Below are positions 45,292 through 57,018 of a stretch of 64,000 nt of DNA, piece by piece. Within the stretch, counting starts at the first letter, position 1. Each line of letters opens with the position of its first letter. This DNA is from Mesomycoplasma lagogenitalium (lineage in GTDB: Bacteria > Bacillota_I > Bacilli_A > Mycoplasmatales > Metamycoplasmataceae). Position numbers and translations under genes: made by a program. A model generated the notes under the pieces. That model worked only from the letters and a program-made list of their open reading frames with translations. It did not search any database and was not told the origin of the DNA. The stretch is from NCBI RefSeq assembly GCF_029854295.1, contig NZ_CP122979.1, positions 744,001-808,000 on the forward strand, in the 5' to 3' direction.

Positions 45292-46924
45292 ATCTCTCAT
45301 ACGTTTCCAGCTCCTCAATATCTTTTTTTAAATTATTTAATGGAGTTTTATAATCAATAAATAATTTGTGTGTATAAGGAAGAGGGGCGGGCAATTTATT
45401 TTTTTTAATTAGTTCGAGTTGAAGCATATTTTTATTAATTGTTTTTAATTCGCTTCAAATTTTTAGTTTTGTTTTGTCAATATATTTATAAACTTCATTT
45501 AATTCGTCGGGAATTAATGGGTTGATTTTATAATCTTGACTGTCGTAAAAATTGATTAAAGTGTCAGAATTGAATGTGTTTCGTAAAACATAATTGACCG
45601 TAATTCTTTGGCTAGCAGCTAAATAGTCGCCACTAAAGCCGATCACTACATATTTACCGTCAAATTTTGGTTGATTAAAATCTAAATTAATAAAATCACC
45701 TAAATTTAAAAAAGCCCTGTCGCATTTGATTTTTAATTCTTTTGTAAAATGTGAATTTATATCCAGTTTATTTTGTGTATGCCTAAATAAATCAGTAAAT
45801 GTTGAAATGTCGTTATTCTTATCATATCTAAAGATATCACCTTTAAAGCCATTTAATAAATGAAGGCGATTTATTTCGCTAGTGTTTTCCAATGTAATCG
45901 CTTGACGATTTTTTGAATAATAGTTAAAATAAATTGCAACGTTTTCCTTTTCCCAGTCAGGGTTTAAAACTAGTTCCCTGCTGTCTTGCTGGTAATATAA
46001 ATGATAATTTTTACCCTCTGTATATTCTTGCTTGCTAACAATTTCCAAGTTGTTTTTTTGTTCAGGTCTATCTAGAAAATAATAAAAGTTTTTAAATTCC
46101 TGTTTATTTTCAATATTAAGGCCAAAGGGTTCAGAAAGTCAAACACTTTTTAAAGCATTATTTAGAATAAAATAATCTTGTGTTGGAGTATTTGAGATTA
46201 TGTTTTCGCTTTCTAATCTTAATTTATTAAAATAGTTGTCGGTATGTTCTTCAATTTTTATGTCCTCAATAAAATAATTTTCAATTGTATTTTTATTTAA
46301 TTCAATCGGTTCTAAATTTTCAAAGTCATAGTTTGACATATAGTTAATTAATAAATTACCCTGCTCATCTTGTGAAAAATATAAAAAACTTTTAGATTGA
46401 ACGGCGATTATGTCTTTTAAAATTGAATACGGGCTTTTACTTGTGGTGTCGTATGCTGTAATTTTAGAATTATCTGAAAAAGATGCTTTACCGACTTTTA
46501 TTTTTGGTTCGTTTAAACTTGCTATAAAGTCATTTAATGCCTCTAATGGTGAGACATTTTCAAAAGTTATGTCAGTGGGTGACATCTTGCTCAAAATAAA
46601 CCTAATGTCAACGATTTCTATACTTTTGTCCTTTATTGTATTAGGTTTTAAAGAGTATCGCCCTTGTGTTGTTATAATGCCTGTAAAAATTGGCTTATTA
46701 TTACTCAATAAAGTCGCTAGGGCAAAAGTGTCAACATTTGACAGATAGGGGTGGTTAATTGTTTGTAAATTTGAATCGACCATTTCCTTGTGAATTACAT
46801 GATCGATTATTATTTTAGAATAATTGGTAACATGATAATTAAATTTAATTGTATTGTTAAAAAATCAATTGTCATCACCGTTTATAACTAGTTTTAAATC
46901 ACCTTTTAACTCTTTTATATTCAT
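45290..46924 (-). CDS. Tail protein downstream of the tape measure
   Basis: 544 residues in one frame using UGA Trp. No motif recognised with certainty; the middle segment with KLRLESENIIS and FNKLRLE-type strands, and LKIKCDRAFLNLGDFINLDF later, resembles baseplate hub proteins (gpD/tail-associated, where a domain 'coefficient' strand layout recurs). The ATG follows the tape-measure stop directly (TAAATG). The position, second after tape measure in siphoviruses, supports a tail-tip hub role. Confidence 0.6.
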
Positions 46925-47848
46925 TTATACCCTACCGTTATTATTTCCGTTTTTTTCGATAATTTCCTTGCCGAATCTATCTTCTGTTACTTCCAATTGA
47001 ATGACATTGGTTACAGTTGGACTATTGCTTGTTTGTGCTGTGCTAGATTCCGACCCTATAGAGTTGTATGCTATTCCAGCCATCGCCCCCATAACTCCCA
47101 AGGCAGCAAGTGCAGCTGCACCCATTCCTATAGCCACAGGAGCGGAAAAAACAGTTCCAACCGCGATCGCCTTAGAAATACCGATCATAACATTCCCGAC
47201 AATCATCGCCATTTTATAAGCAGTAAAAGCAACGATAGCCATTTTCATAGCATTATTAACACCACCGAACAAGTTAATAATTGAAGTAAGTGTGTTGGAA
47301 AAAGATGAACCTAGTGCCTTTTTAACATCATCTGACGCTTTTTTCATTTGTATCATTGCCTTAATATTTTCAGGCATTGCATCACTTTGGGACTTTAGTA
47401 AATGATTGCCGTTTTTCATAATTCAATTTAGTCGCTCTTGGGCACTTGCATTTGTCAAAATGCTTTTTGTATTACTATCTAAATAAATCCCAATACCTTG
47501 AAGGGTTGTGGCTTTTCCCGTTGCTAGAAATTGGGTAAAAATATCTGTGGCCTGTTCAGCATTATAGCCAATTTGTTCAAACTTGTCCGCCATATCTTGA
47601 AGGTTTTCCATAACTGAGGAATTAAAACCCAACTCTGTCAAATTCGCTGCCTGTCTTGCTTTGACTTTATATTCTTCAATTGCATCGTTCATACCCTGAA
47701 ATAATAGGGAAGACAATTTACCCACTGACAAACTACTTTTTAAATCTTTTCAAATAAAAAAGAATTCTCTTCGTATTTTATCGGTTTGACTTGAAAAATT
47801 TTTCGCCTTTTCTATTCCTATTTTGATCGCCACTTTTCCAGCTGCCAT
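46925..47848 (-). CDS. Tail tape-measure protein (short)
   Basis: 307 residues. The N-terminal two thirds are helical; the C-terminal third holds a long hydrophobic, Ala/Gly/Met-rich segment (AIGMGAAALAALGVMGAMAG), as in tape-measure proteins. It follows the G/GT chaperone genes, the defining position. Tail length scales with this protein, so a very short tail is expected; by size alone a roughly 300-residue tape measure is at the low end for siphoviruses. Confidence 0.8.
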
Positions 47849-48503
47849 TATTTCCCCCGTTCGATTCTTCTTTTCATAAAATTGAAAAAACTTTCAAATT
47901 GTTCGTCTCTTGAATCTTGCCCTTCTATTCTATAGGCATTTTTTAATGCAAGTTGTTCTTTTGTTAGTTGATTATTATCTAAACTTCTATATAACATTAA
48001 TTTCGCCATTGTTGTATCTTCATTTAATTCAGCTAAATAAATTAAAAATAATTTAACAGGCATTTTTAACAACTCCTGGTAATTGATGTTATATGTTTTT
48101 TTAAATGCTACAATTATAAAATTTAAATCATCGTTAAAACTGATTAATTTTCTATTACTTTTTTTTTATTTTCTTGGTCGCTTATTTTTTTAATTTGTTC
48201 GCTACCGACTGTTCTATCTAGTCAAACTAACACAATCTCTTTTAAAATTTTTTGACTATTTTTTAAAGTTAATTTTTTAATAACATTATTATGAAAATCC
48301 TCCGCCCTATCGTTTAAAAATATGGATAAAAATTCAAGTGTTTTATCTGCTTTAATATCTTCAAAGTCGGGATTATCTTTTTGAAATTGCTCAAATTTTA
48401 GAACTGACTGGAAACTTTGATCTAATTCATAAGTCAAATTATTAAACTCTAGAGTTACTTTATCTTCCAATTCAATTAATTCATTTAATTTTATTGTTGC
48501 CAT
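47848..48503 (-). CDS. Tail assembly chaperone GT, made by -1 frameshift
   Basis: Extended product of the gene at 48144-48503. A run of nine A (minus strand, 48167-48159) near the end of G lets ribosomes slip back one base into a frame open for 103 more residues, ending at 47848. That second frame has no ATG near its beginning and a stop just before the A-run, exactly as expected for lambda-type G/GT. The T part contains YQELLKMPVKLFLIYLAELN. Location just before the tape measure completes the pattern. Confidence 0.8.
48144..48503 (-). CDS. Tail assembly chaperone G
   Basis: 119 residues, unshifted product. Starts MATIKLNELIELEDKVTLEF and ends with SDQENKKKVIEN after the slippery A9 run. Acidic, helical and without recognisable domain, like other G proteins, whose sequences are poorly conserved. 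It sits between the tail-tube protein and the tape measure. Both products together coat the tape measure during tail assembly. Confidence 0.8.
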
Positions 48504-48510
48504 AGTTTAA

Positions 48511-48987
48511 TTATCCTGTGTACTCACGATCTTCATAAACCCAAGTATAATCTTGAGGGGCGATATCAAGTTTCATTTTGGTGATTTCGGTAGGTTTTCC
48601 GCTAGGAATACCGTCATTAAATTTAATCATACATTTACCCATTATAATTGCGTACTTATTATCCTCGCGGTTAATTGCATGTAATTCTAATCGCATATAT
48701 TGGTTATTTAAATCGTCAGCAGACGAAACAAATAAATCGAATAAATATCTATGAGAAGGAAGTGAAAGGGTTAGATCTACTTCAATGCTTAACGATTGTT
48801 CTTTACCCACTACCCTGCTTGTTGTTTCTCCTTTATTATGGTAATACTCTCGCTTTTCAATTTTATGAGAGGTATTATTATGCAAATCAGTCATAAACTT
48901 AATTTCCTGAAAGTTTTTTTCCGCTTCTGTTGAACCATTCGGATTCATTGCTATAAAAATTTTATTGTGTGCGTTTGTTTTAAACAT
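48511..48987 (-). CDS. Major tail (tube) protein
   Basis: 158 residues, beta-rich, beginning MFKTNAHNKIFIAMNPNGST. Segments such as SLSIEVDLTLSLPSHRYLFD and PTEITKMKLDIAPQDYTWVY recall the tail-tube fold. No cysteine-rich or membrane parts. It overlaps the preceding gene by 8 bp. Assigned from position (before G/GT) and composition, since tube proteins diverge rapidly. Confidence 0.7.
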   Translation of the reverse strand: MFKTNAHNKIFIAMNPNGSTEAEKNFQEIKFMTDLHNNTSHKIEKREYYHNKGETTSRVVGKEQSLSIEVDLTLSLPSHRYLFDLFVSSADDLNNQYMRLELHAINREDNKYAIIMGKCMIKFNDGIPSGKPTEITKMKLDIAPQDYTWVYEDREYTG

Positions 48988-49426
48988 TTAGTTCCTTTCC
49001 TTCAAGCAGTAATTCAATTTTAAAATTATAGGTTTGACTGTCTAAGTTAAACGAGGGAGATTCTGCTTGAATTCTATCTGAATAATCTCGCCCCTTTTCA
49101 CAAATTACCCCGTTTATTGATTTTAATCTGATTCACCAGTCATCAAGTTCGCTAATTTTTTGAACTTCTTTTATTATTTTTTTAAACATTTCTAATTGTA
49201 GCCCGTGATTATTTTTATTGCTGATTAAATGGGTGCTAAATTGAACACGTTTAAAATTATCGTCCAAATATAGATCGAAACTTTTGGCAGGTTCTAAAAT
49301 GAACAACATTGCATCGTTATAGTTTCCGTTATCTTCTACAACTTGAAACCAAAAGTGGGGCAGTAATTTGATTTTATTTTTTAAATATTGATAAATATTT
49401 AAAGCGATTTTGTTTTCTTTTGTCAT
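48980..49426 (-). CDS. Tail terminator/completion protein
   Basis: 148 residues once TGA near 49130 is read as Trp. Segment FWFQVVEDNGNYNDAMLFIL in the N-terminal half and an alpha/beta make-up fit tail-terminator proteins that cap the tube beneath the head. Its place between a gp10-like connector and the tube protein is the standard one. No motif proves it. Confidence 0.6.
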
Positions 49427-49429
49427 TCT

Positions 49430-49969
49430 TTAAACTCCTTCAACTATTTTTTTTAATATGATATTATTGCCAAAATCATTCAAAAAATTATTTAGATTAC
49501 GATAGACATTTTCTTTCGCTTTTCACACTCCATCATGTAAAGCAGATGATTTAGAGTATTTAAATTTAATTACATGATTATTTTTTGAACTTGCAAGTCT
49601 TGAGCCTTTAATTACAGGGTAATACTCGTCGTTTATTCTGTGTTTTCTAGATGTAGGCGACCCTTTAGGAAATACTCCAACCCAATAAATAATCGAAAGT
49701 ATTTTTTTATTTGATTTGCTTTTAATTCGCATTGCTTTTTGAAGTGGTTCTCTTCCTGATTTTCTTTTATAGTTTTGATTAAAATTCCCGTCGGGTGTGT
49801 ATTGTTTTGCAAGTGTTAAAATTGGGTTAATTCAATTTTGCCGAATATATTTATTCGATTCCTTACTATGTAGGGCATTAAGCAAGTTGCTTTTACCACC
49901 GAGTTTTTTTTCAAAATAATTAAAAACTGCCTCAATGTCGCTTTTATCTACTTCAAGTGTCGGATCCAT
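49430..49969 (-). CDS. Head-tail connector (HK97 gp10-like)
   Basis: 179 residues. It starts MDPTLEVDKSDIEAVFNYFE and continues with a basic central part (YKRKSGREPLQKAMRIKSKS) and a helical end. HK97 gp10-type proteins have this layout of an N-terminal helix, basic middle and AR.. segment. It follows the collagen-repeat connector with no gap and precedes the tail terminator. Position-driven call. Confidence 0.55.
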
Positions 49970-51535
49970 TTAGTTCCCCCTCCTTCTTATTGGTGCTTCT
50001 GCATGAACGAATTTTTCCGCTTCCTGCGGGGATCTTAGTCGCACGGTGCAGTGTTTATAGTGTGCTATATTTTCGTAATTTGGTAATTGTGGCAAGTTGT
50101 CTAATCATTCTAATATTTTGCCTTTAATCGCCTGACTATTTGGCTCAATTTCATCAGCTCCGTAGTTTCTGCCTAGGTCAATTCTGAATCAACTGTTAGG
50201 ACGATTGTCAAAAGTTGAGTTTCCTGTAAAAGTTTCCCTAAAGTTAGCATATGTCAACCTATAGCCGCTATCTTTTATTATTGTGTATAAATCTTCAATA
50301 AACTGAACTTTATTTTCTCCCGTTCTTTTAATTTGTGCTATATATGCTTTTAAAAGAAGTTCTGAAATATTAATTGCGAAACTCTTTTCAATGTTTTGAT
50401 TGTCATTACTTCATTGAATTTGTGGGATTTTTTTAATTCTAATTAAATCAATTTCCTTATACATATCATAACAACTACCTAAATCCACCGCAAAACTATT
50501 TACCACCTTAATGATTTCGTTTTTTAGTTGAGCGGAATCAAAACCGTCGCCCTTATCGCCCTTTTCTCCTTTTTCCCCTCTTTCTCCTTGTTCTCCCTTG
50601 TCCCCTTTTTCTCCTTTAATTGAATTTAAAAAATTCTCTTCTGTTAGTTTGTTTGATAAATTTGATAAATCAACTTTAACAGTTTCTAACTCCTGCTTGT
50701 TTTCTTCAATTTCATTTAAAAGGTCGGGAACTTTATTTTCGACAACAATTATTTTATTATTTACCTCGTTTTTAAAATTGTTAAAAGTATCAATATTTAA
50801 ATAATTATCGTGATTTAAATTAATATTGTCTAACTGACTTTCTGTTAAATTATTTTGCTTTAAATTTATTTGTTTTAATAATTTAGGTTCAACATTTTTT
50901 AATTTTTCTACTTCCTGATTAATAACTTTAATATTTTTATTAAATTCATTCGTTAAGTTGTTTTTTATTGTGTTTAAATTATCATTTGTTGCAAAGTCAT
51001 TGTGGTTCATTTGTAAATTATTTAATTGATTTTCATTTAAACTATTTTGTTTTAAATTTAAAAGATTGTTAAAATTTTGCTCCATTTGATTTTTTTCATT
51101 ATTAAATTGATCAATTGTTAAAAAATTAGTGACATTTTTTTCAACCTCTTTTAACTCTTCAACATTTTTTAAATAGTTTGCAAGTTGTTGGTTGTCTTGT
51201 AAATTACTTAAAAAAACTGCTTCTATTTTTTGTTCTTGAATATTGAATTGGTCAACATCAACCGAAACAATGTTAAAAATTTTATTAGCTCGAATAATAA
51301 GATCATTAATTTCAACACTTCAAACAGTTTTTAAAATTTTAATGCTGATTTTTTCACTTTCCACCCTTGAGGTTGAATCTGTGCTCAAATCTTTTGCCCG
51401 CATAATTGAGCCGTAAATTAATTTGTGGTAATAAAAAGTTGAAAGATTTAAGCCGTGGCTATTTTCTTGCTTAACTTTTACAATTAAAAAGGGTTCTTTA
51501 TAATTGCGACTATTGATTCTGTTATTTCTTGCCAT
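49970..51535 (-). CDS. Composite head-tail protein with coiled coil and collagen-like repeats
   Basis: 521 residues in one frame. Residues ~1-100 resemble a head-closure/adaptor domain (SEKISIKILKTVWSVEINDL). A ~200-residue coiled coil follows, with a repeated unit LKQN(S/N)L(N/T)E(N/S)QL and NHN/D, then about eight Gly-x-y triplets (GEKGDKGEQGERGEKGEKGD). A C-terminal ~170-residue domain is unrecognised. The stalk suggests a trimeric fibre on the neck or head. It overlaps the gp6-like gene by 14 bp. Confidence 0.75.
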
Positions 51536-51854
51536 AGTTGATCCTGTCTCCTAGTATTCTGAATATCATACGGCTGTCAATTAAGCCACTTGTTTCCATG
51601 TTTATGTCGGGATTTGAAACATAAATCGCAGCAAGGTGCAAGGTGGCTAATTTAGTTTTTAAATCTTGGCTCCATTTGTGAAGTTCGGGGACTTCTTCAC
51701 TTTCATTTAACTCAAGTTCGTAGTATTGTGTTCAAATGTTCTTCCTTGCTATTTCAATATAGTCAAGTAATAACTCATCCCGCTCGTTGTCTGCAATTGC
51801 TAAATTACTTTTTAATTGTTCTAGCCACTCAAAAATTGTTTCGCTTAAAAACAT
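51522..51854 (-). CDS. Head-tail connector (HK97 gp6-like)
   Basis: 110 residues, all-helical: MFLSETIFEWLEQLKSNLAI then ADNERDELLLDYIEIARKNI. This matches the small packaging/connector proteins that dock on the portal. It directly follows the capsid gene, the usual location, and overlaps the next gene. Trp at 51710 is UGA. Confidence 0.7.
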
Positions 51855-51895
51855 TTTTAAATTTTCTAAAATATTAAAAAAGAAGTAAAACTTTT

Positions 51896-53815
51896 TTATT
51901 TTACTTCAATAAAACGGCTATTAACATGCGGGTCAATTAATTTAACTTCGCCACGAGTGGAAACATAGGTGTTTGTAATATCTCTCGACATATCTTTATA
52001 AGGGTCGGTTGCAACTGTTAAAGTTAAACCGTAAGCAACGATCGATTGTCTGTCGAAAATAACTGCAAGTTTTTTACCACTTTCAATTGTTGAATCTGGA
52101 TAAGAATCTGAAGTAATAATTTCTACACCTCTGTAAGCTGTTTTGCTTTTATCAGTATAATACAAGTTAATAAATCCCGGGTTTCTTTGTCCCTTTACAA
52201 ATTCTCGTGTTAAATGGTTTAATGTATCTGGGTGCATAACAATAACGAAACGAGAAGTTATATCGGTCCCGTATCTTGACTTTGTATTTTCAATTAATTT
52301 ATTAATGTCATCAAAATCAAATTTACCTGTTTCAGCTGTTAAGATTTTTGCCTCTTGTGTTAGACCGCCCTCATATGATCCGTTTGTAGGCATAGGAGTA
52401 TCCGCGTGTTGGAATAAACTTTTATAAAATCTGTTTCGTATTCCCTTGTAAATCGATTCTTTAGCATCTTGGATCTGTTTGTCTCAAAGTTCTGGCCCTC
52501 TTGTTAAAGCATTGTTTTGTGATGAGACGGTAGATCATCTAATTGGCGATAAACCAACTGTAAAAGTTTGATTGTGCAATGGTGTTGATTCCGCTCCTTC
52601 GGCTATTGGTTCGATCGCTGACTGAGAACCTATAAAGACCGCCTTTCTAACAAAATTTAAACCCTCAAGCGGATGTCTTTGGGCTAATTGATTTAATTCA
52701 GGAAATACAATGTTTCACTCTGAAATTATTCCAGGCATATCTAGTGTTTCAACTAAAGCTAAACCTTTTAAGTCAGTCGTTCCGTCTAAACTCCTTTTAT
52801 TAAGATCTATTTTTACAGGGCACGCTAGTTTAGTTTCTATAACTCTAACATCATCTAAATAAGACAATTGAGAATTGAAGAATCTTACTTGTTCCCTTTG
52901 TGATAATTTTACTCCCTCTTTTGCTTTCTTTCTTAAATTTATAAAATCATTTTCAAAATTTTCCGAACTTTCTTCAGCTTGTTTAATTATTTTTAATTTT
53001 TCGTCCATATTTTGGACCTCCTTTTCTAATTTGATAACTCTGTGTTCTTGATTGGTTTCTAGTAATTGTTTAAATTCTTCAATTAATTTATTTAATTCAG
53101 ACAAATCAAGATTTTTAACTTCCTTATTTTCTTTTTGTTCTTCTTGTTGTTCATTTTCTTGGTCTTCTGACTTTTCTTTATTTGGTTTATTTTCTTCCTC
53201 TTCTTTTTTATATTTCTCCATTTTTTCGCCCTCCTCTTCGTTTTTAATAAGTTGTAAAATATCTGGGGTTATTTTATCGCTATTTTTATCATAAACCCGA
53301 CATCTATCTTGCGGATAAAAACCAGCATAAACGGGGTCGATGCTTATCAATTCGGCTTCTGTGTAAATGAACTCATAATCTAGATTTTTATCGTTTTTTA
53401 TTTCTCTGGTTTCAAGTCCATTTTTACCCGTTTTAAATATAAAGGAATTACTTTCTATAACTCCTTGCTCGATTAAATCGGCAACCCTTTTTAATTGTTT
53501 GTCATTTTCATTTACCTCAATGGTAGCGACAATTTTTTCACCCTCTTTTATAACTTTCATACTTTTATTTTTGGTGCTTGCTAAAAGGTGCTCTATTGAC
53601 ATTTTATGATCCAAATATGAGCTTATTGATTGCTCTTCAATTGGTTTATATTTATCAAAAGCATCGATCGCAATTTTCTCCCTGTATTTAAATCCATTCG
53701 ATTCATAGATAGGGCTTCAACTATTTAATTGAATTGTTAATTCTATGTGTCTTTTTTTCTCTTCGGGTTTATAAATTTTTAAATTATTAGCCGAAAAGTA
53801 AAACAACTTATCCAT
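51896..53815 (-). CDS. Fused prohead protease, scaffold and HK97-fold major capsid protein
   Basis: 639 residues in one uninterrupted frame. Residues ~1-165 are an S78-type prohead protease with catalytic His70 in SSYLDHKMSIEHLLAS and Ser near 124 in VIESNSFIF. Residues ~185-290 are an acidic, Glu/Lys-rich coiled coil, the scaffold or delta domain. From ~300 on, VETLDMPGIISEWNIVFPEL to the end is the HK97 capsid fold. Usually these are two or three genes. GGGAGG precedes the ATG, which overlaps the portal stop. Confidence 0.85.
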
Positions 53816-55109
53816 CATCACCTCCCTTTTTTATAGTTTCATTTTCATCGGTTGAATAAACTTCATTACTCCCCTTTTTATCTTGGTCATTACTTTGATT
53901 TAAAAACTGATTGTTAATTGCTGTAATCGGTATTAATGTGGAATTAATTAGAAGTTTATCGCCGTCGGGATGTTTATCTAAACCAATTAAAGCCCTTATT
54001 TCGTTAGCAGTCGCATAACCGTTATTAATAGCACTAGAAGCAAACTCTTGAATTGTTTTAATGTCCAGTTTTAGCAAGTCCAAGGGTTTGAATGTTATTT
54101 CTTCATTTTCATTTTTTAAAAGTGAGAAACTTAACTTTTGACAAATATTTATTAAAATCGGTTTTAAAGCATTATCGACATAGTCCTTATTTAATTCAGC
54201 TGATGAATTGTATTTATTGGGGTCATCAATTCCCAACTTGCTCGGTGGTATGCCTAAACTTGCAGCAAATTCTCTCCCTATGCTGTTTCTGGTTTGAAAA
54301 TCGATTCGCATGTTAACAATATCGGAGGCCTTTCCCAAATCTCACTTGTCATCTAATACAACAGCAAAGGAACCGCTTCGCTTATGGTTTTCGATCATTT
54401 CCTTAAGTGCTAGATTTGCTTGCTCTCGTTGTTGCTTATTGGTAGTGTCTTTGATTTTTATAAAAGCACTGTAAGAAATATCGTTTTTTATTGCATTCAT
54501 CATTGCCAGTTCGTTTTCTTTTATCTTGGAGATTGTAGATTGAAACAGTGAACGAATGTTAACATTATCAAAGCCCTTTACTTGCTCAAATTCTATTCAA
54601 ATGATTTCAAAATCATTAAATTTTAAAAGTTCTTTTCCATTCCGCTTTAAAATGTAAAAAAGTTTGCCACTTTCTTCAACTTTATAAATATAATTGGGGT
54701 AAATTGGTGCTAATTCTTCAACCTCTCCGTTTTCGTTAAATATCTTATAAATGGGAGCAACTCCGTAGATTAATAAATTCCATATAATAATTTTTTTAAA
54801 TTCTCACGGTGTTAAATTATCATTAATTTTTTTATTTAATAACTTAGAAATCGGCGAGTTTAAAATTGTTTCCCCCTCTTCGTTTTCGTTGTATTTAATA
54901 TGCCTAAAATTAACCTTACCTATATCATTCGCTATTAATTGAAAAGCACGAACACACAAACCAAAAGTCAAAAACTCGTGCTCACTTAATGTTCTAATTG
55001 TAGAACTTGAAAAATTAAAATTTAACGGAATGTTAAAATCTTGATAATTGTGATTATTATCAATTTTTTTTAATTTAAAAAAGTTTTTGATTTTGTCTTT
55101 TAAAGTCAT
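53808..55109 (-). CDS. Portal protein (HK97 family)
   Basis: 433 residues. LCVRAFQLIANDIGKVNFRH near residue 50, WEFKKIIIWNLLIYGVAPIY, and NSIGREFAASLGIPPSKLGI with the following ELNKDYVDNALKPIL match HK97-type portals in order. It forms the dodecameric ring for DNA entry. It overlaps the capsid gene by 8 bp. A promoter with a good -35/-10 lies about 90 bp upstream, at the end of terL. Confidence 0.9.
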
Positions 55110-55200
55110 TAACCACCTTTAAATTAAATTGTGGTTTTGTTCTTGTAAAAGTTTTTTCCTCTTTGTCTTGTTTGTTATTTATTAATTGTTATATGTCTAA

Positions 55201-55229
55201 ATTATACCATATTTACTTGATTATATCAA
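55201..55229 (-). promoter_or_regulatory. Late promoter before the portal gene with overlapping palindrome
   Basis: On the minus strand: TTGATA (55229-55224), 17-base spacer, extended -10 TGG-TATAAT ending at 55201. The -35 lies within the palindrome TTGATTATATCAA (55217-55229), which recurs at 57956 and 58254. A regulator bound there would block or modulate this promoter. It overlaps the terL stop codon. Confidence 0.65.
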
Positions 55230-57018
55230 AAAAACCGCTTTGCTCAATACTTTCGTAATTATGTCTTTCGCTCAGAGTGTTTAAAAGTGCCATAAAGCCG
55301 TCAATTCTAGAATTTTCAGAGATTTTTTTAATAAAAAAGGTTTGGTTTGCACTATTTGTTTGTTTTGTTTCAATATTTAAAATGTGATTAATTAACATTT
55401 GATTATTATCAAGTATATAAATTTTTTTATTTTTTAGTTTTATATCAAAAAGTTGAAAAGCAGGGTTCAATCAAACTCCTTGCTTAACTTGCTTTACCTC
55501 GTCTTCGTAAAAAATATTATTTTTTAAAAAATGCTCTTTAATCGGGAAAAATCTTCAGGGGTCGTATAAAAGTGCACTAATGTTATAAAGTTGTTTTCAC
55601 TCTTTGACTTTGTCAGTAATTAAATAATAATCCACTACCTTACCTTTTGAAATTGTTAGATAGCCATTTTTAACTCACTCCCTGTATCGTGCTCCGTCGC
55701 TTATCTCTTTTTTGGCTATCGCATTTTCAGGGATAAAAAAATGGGCTTTAAATACTTGAATATTATCGCCCTCATCGGTTGGAATTTCTCAATTCATGAC
55801 AATGGCGGTCGTATCGTTGGTGCTCGATAAATCCACTCCAATAATACCCGTTAAATTTTTTAAATCGTTATTTTGTAAATAATTTTCAATAAAATTTTTA
55901 TTTGCTTTTTGACTGGCTTCTATTTCGTCAAAATTAAAATAAGCAAAAGCAGAAGAAACTCAAATTCCCAACCGCTTGGCTTTGAATTCTGCTTCAGCAA
56001 CCGAAGAGGTAATAGCCGCTAACTCTTTTTTTAAATCTTCTAGCCCCACAGTTATATCCAAGCCAGGATTTGCTTTTTTTCATAGTTTAAAATCTTTTCA
56101 ATTTTCCAAATCCTCTTCATCTAGTTCGGCACAAAATAAAAAAATTGAATAGTTTGGGTGAATTGTTTCGGGTTCAAGTATTTGTTCAGTTAAAAAAGTT
56201 TTGTAATCTTTTTCCCTAAAATAGCACGGGCTATTTAAATTATTCCCCTTGGTAGTGTCATAAACGATCAATTGATTAGGGCGAGAAAGATTTCTACTAG
56301 TTAAAGCTGATTCTTGCATTTCATCGCTTTTATGCAAGTGGTATTCGGTTAAAATGACTAGCGAAGGGTTTTTACCTTCAAGTCCCGCCTTGTCAAACGG
56401 TAGGGCTTTAATTTCGCCGTTTTTTCTGCTTACTATTCTGATGCTGTTATTCTTTTCAAACCTAGGGCGAAGGTATGGGCTTTTTTTTATATAATTTACC
56501 GCCATATTGTAGGGTATTTTACTAGAATCCTTATGCGGCCCACAAAAGTAAACTTCTGGTTTACCATCTTTTAAAAGTCCCAAAGAAGTCGCGAGGGCTA
56601 TCATTGCCCAAAAGCTGCTTTTTCACTGCTTTCTCGCTTCAACATCAAAAATCTCCTTGGTTATTAGTTTATTTTTATCAGATTTATAAACTCAACCAAA
56701 TACAAAACCGCTAATAAATTGCCTGAAGTCGGTGAAGATAAAAGGTTTATTTATTTCGGGTATGATGATTTTACTTGCAAATTTTTCAATTGCTTGATAT
56801 TTTTCTTTTAAGTAGATAAATGGAAAATCAGGTTCAGTTGCTTGACGGTATAAAAATAGTAGATGCCTAGCACAAGCATAAAGCACCATTTTTGAACTAA
56901 TATTATTTTTATTAAATGTTTTTATAGCATAAGCAGTTGGTGGGTCAATTTCTTGCGGTTTAAGGTTATTAATAAAGTTTTTAACATTCTCTCAAGTTTT
57001 AGATCTAAAAATCGTCAT
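55213..57018 (-). CDS. Terminase large subunit
   Basis: 601 residues; UGA codes many Trp. The ATPase domain has the Walker A-like EARKQWKSSFWAMIAL and Walker B region PSLVILTEYHLH; the nuclease domain has IIGVDLSSTNDTTAIV and LLYDPWRFFP, typical of HK97-type large terminases. It cuts and packages phage DNA. The start overlaps terS by 14 bp. Confidence 0.92.

Noticed and set aside
46997-47284. Plus-strand frames over the tape-measure gene
   Set aside because: Shadows of the Ala/Gly-rich segment of the tape measure; no ribosome site.
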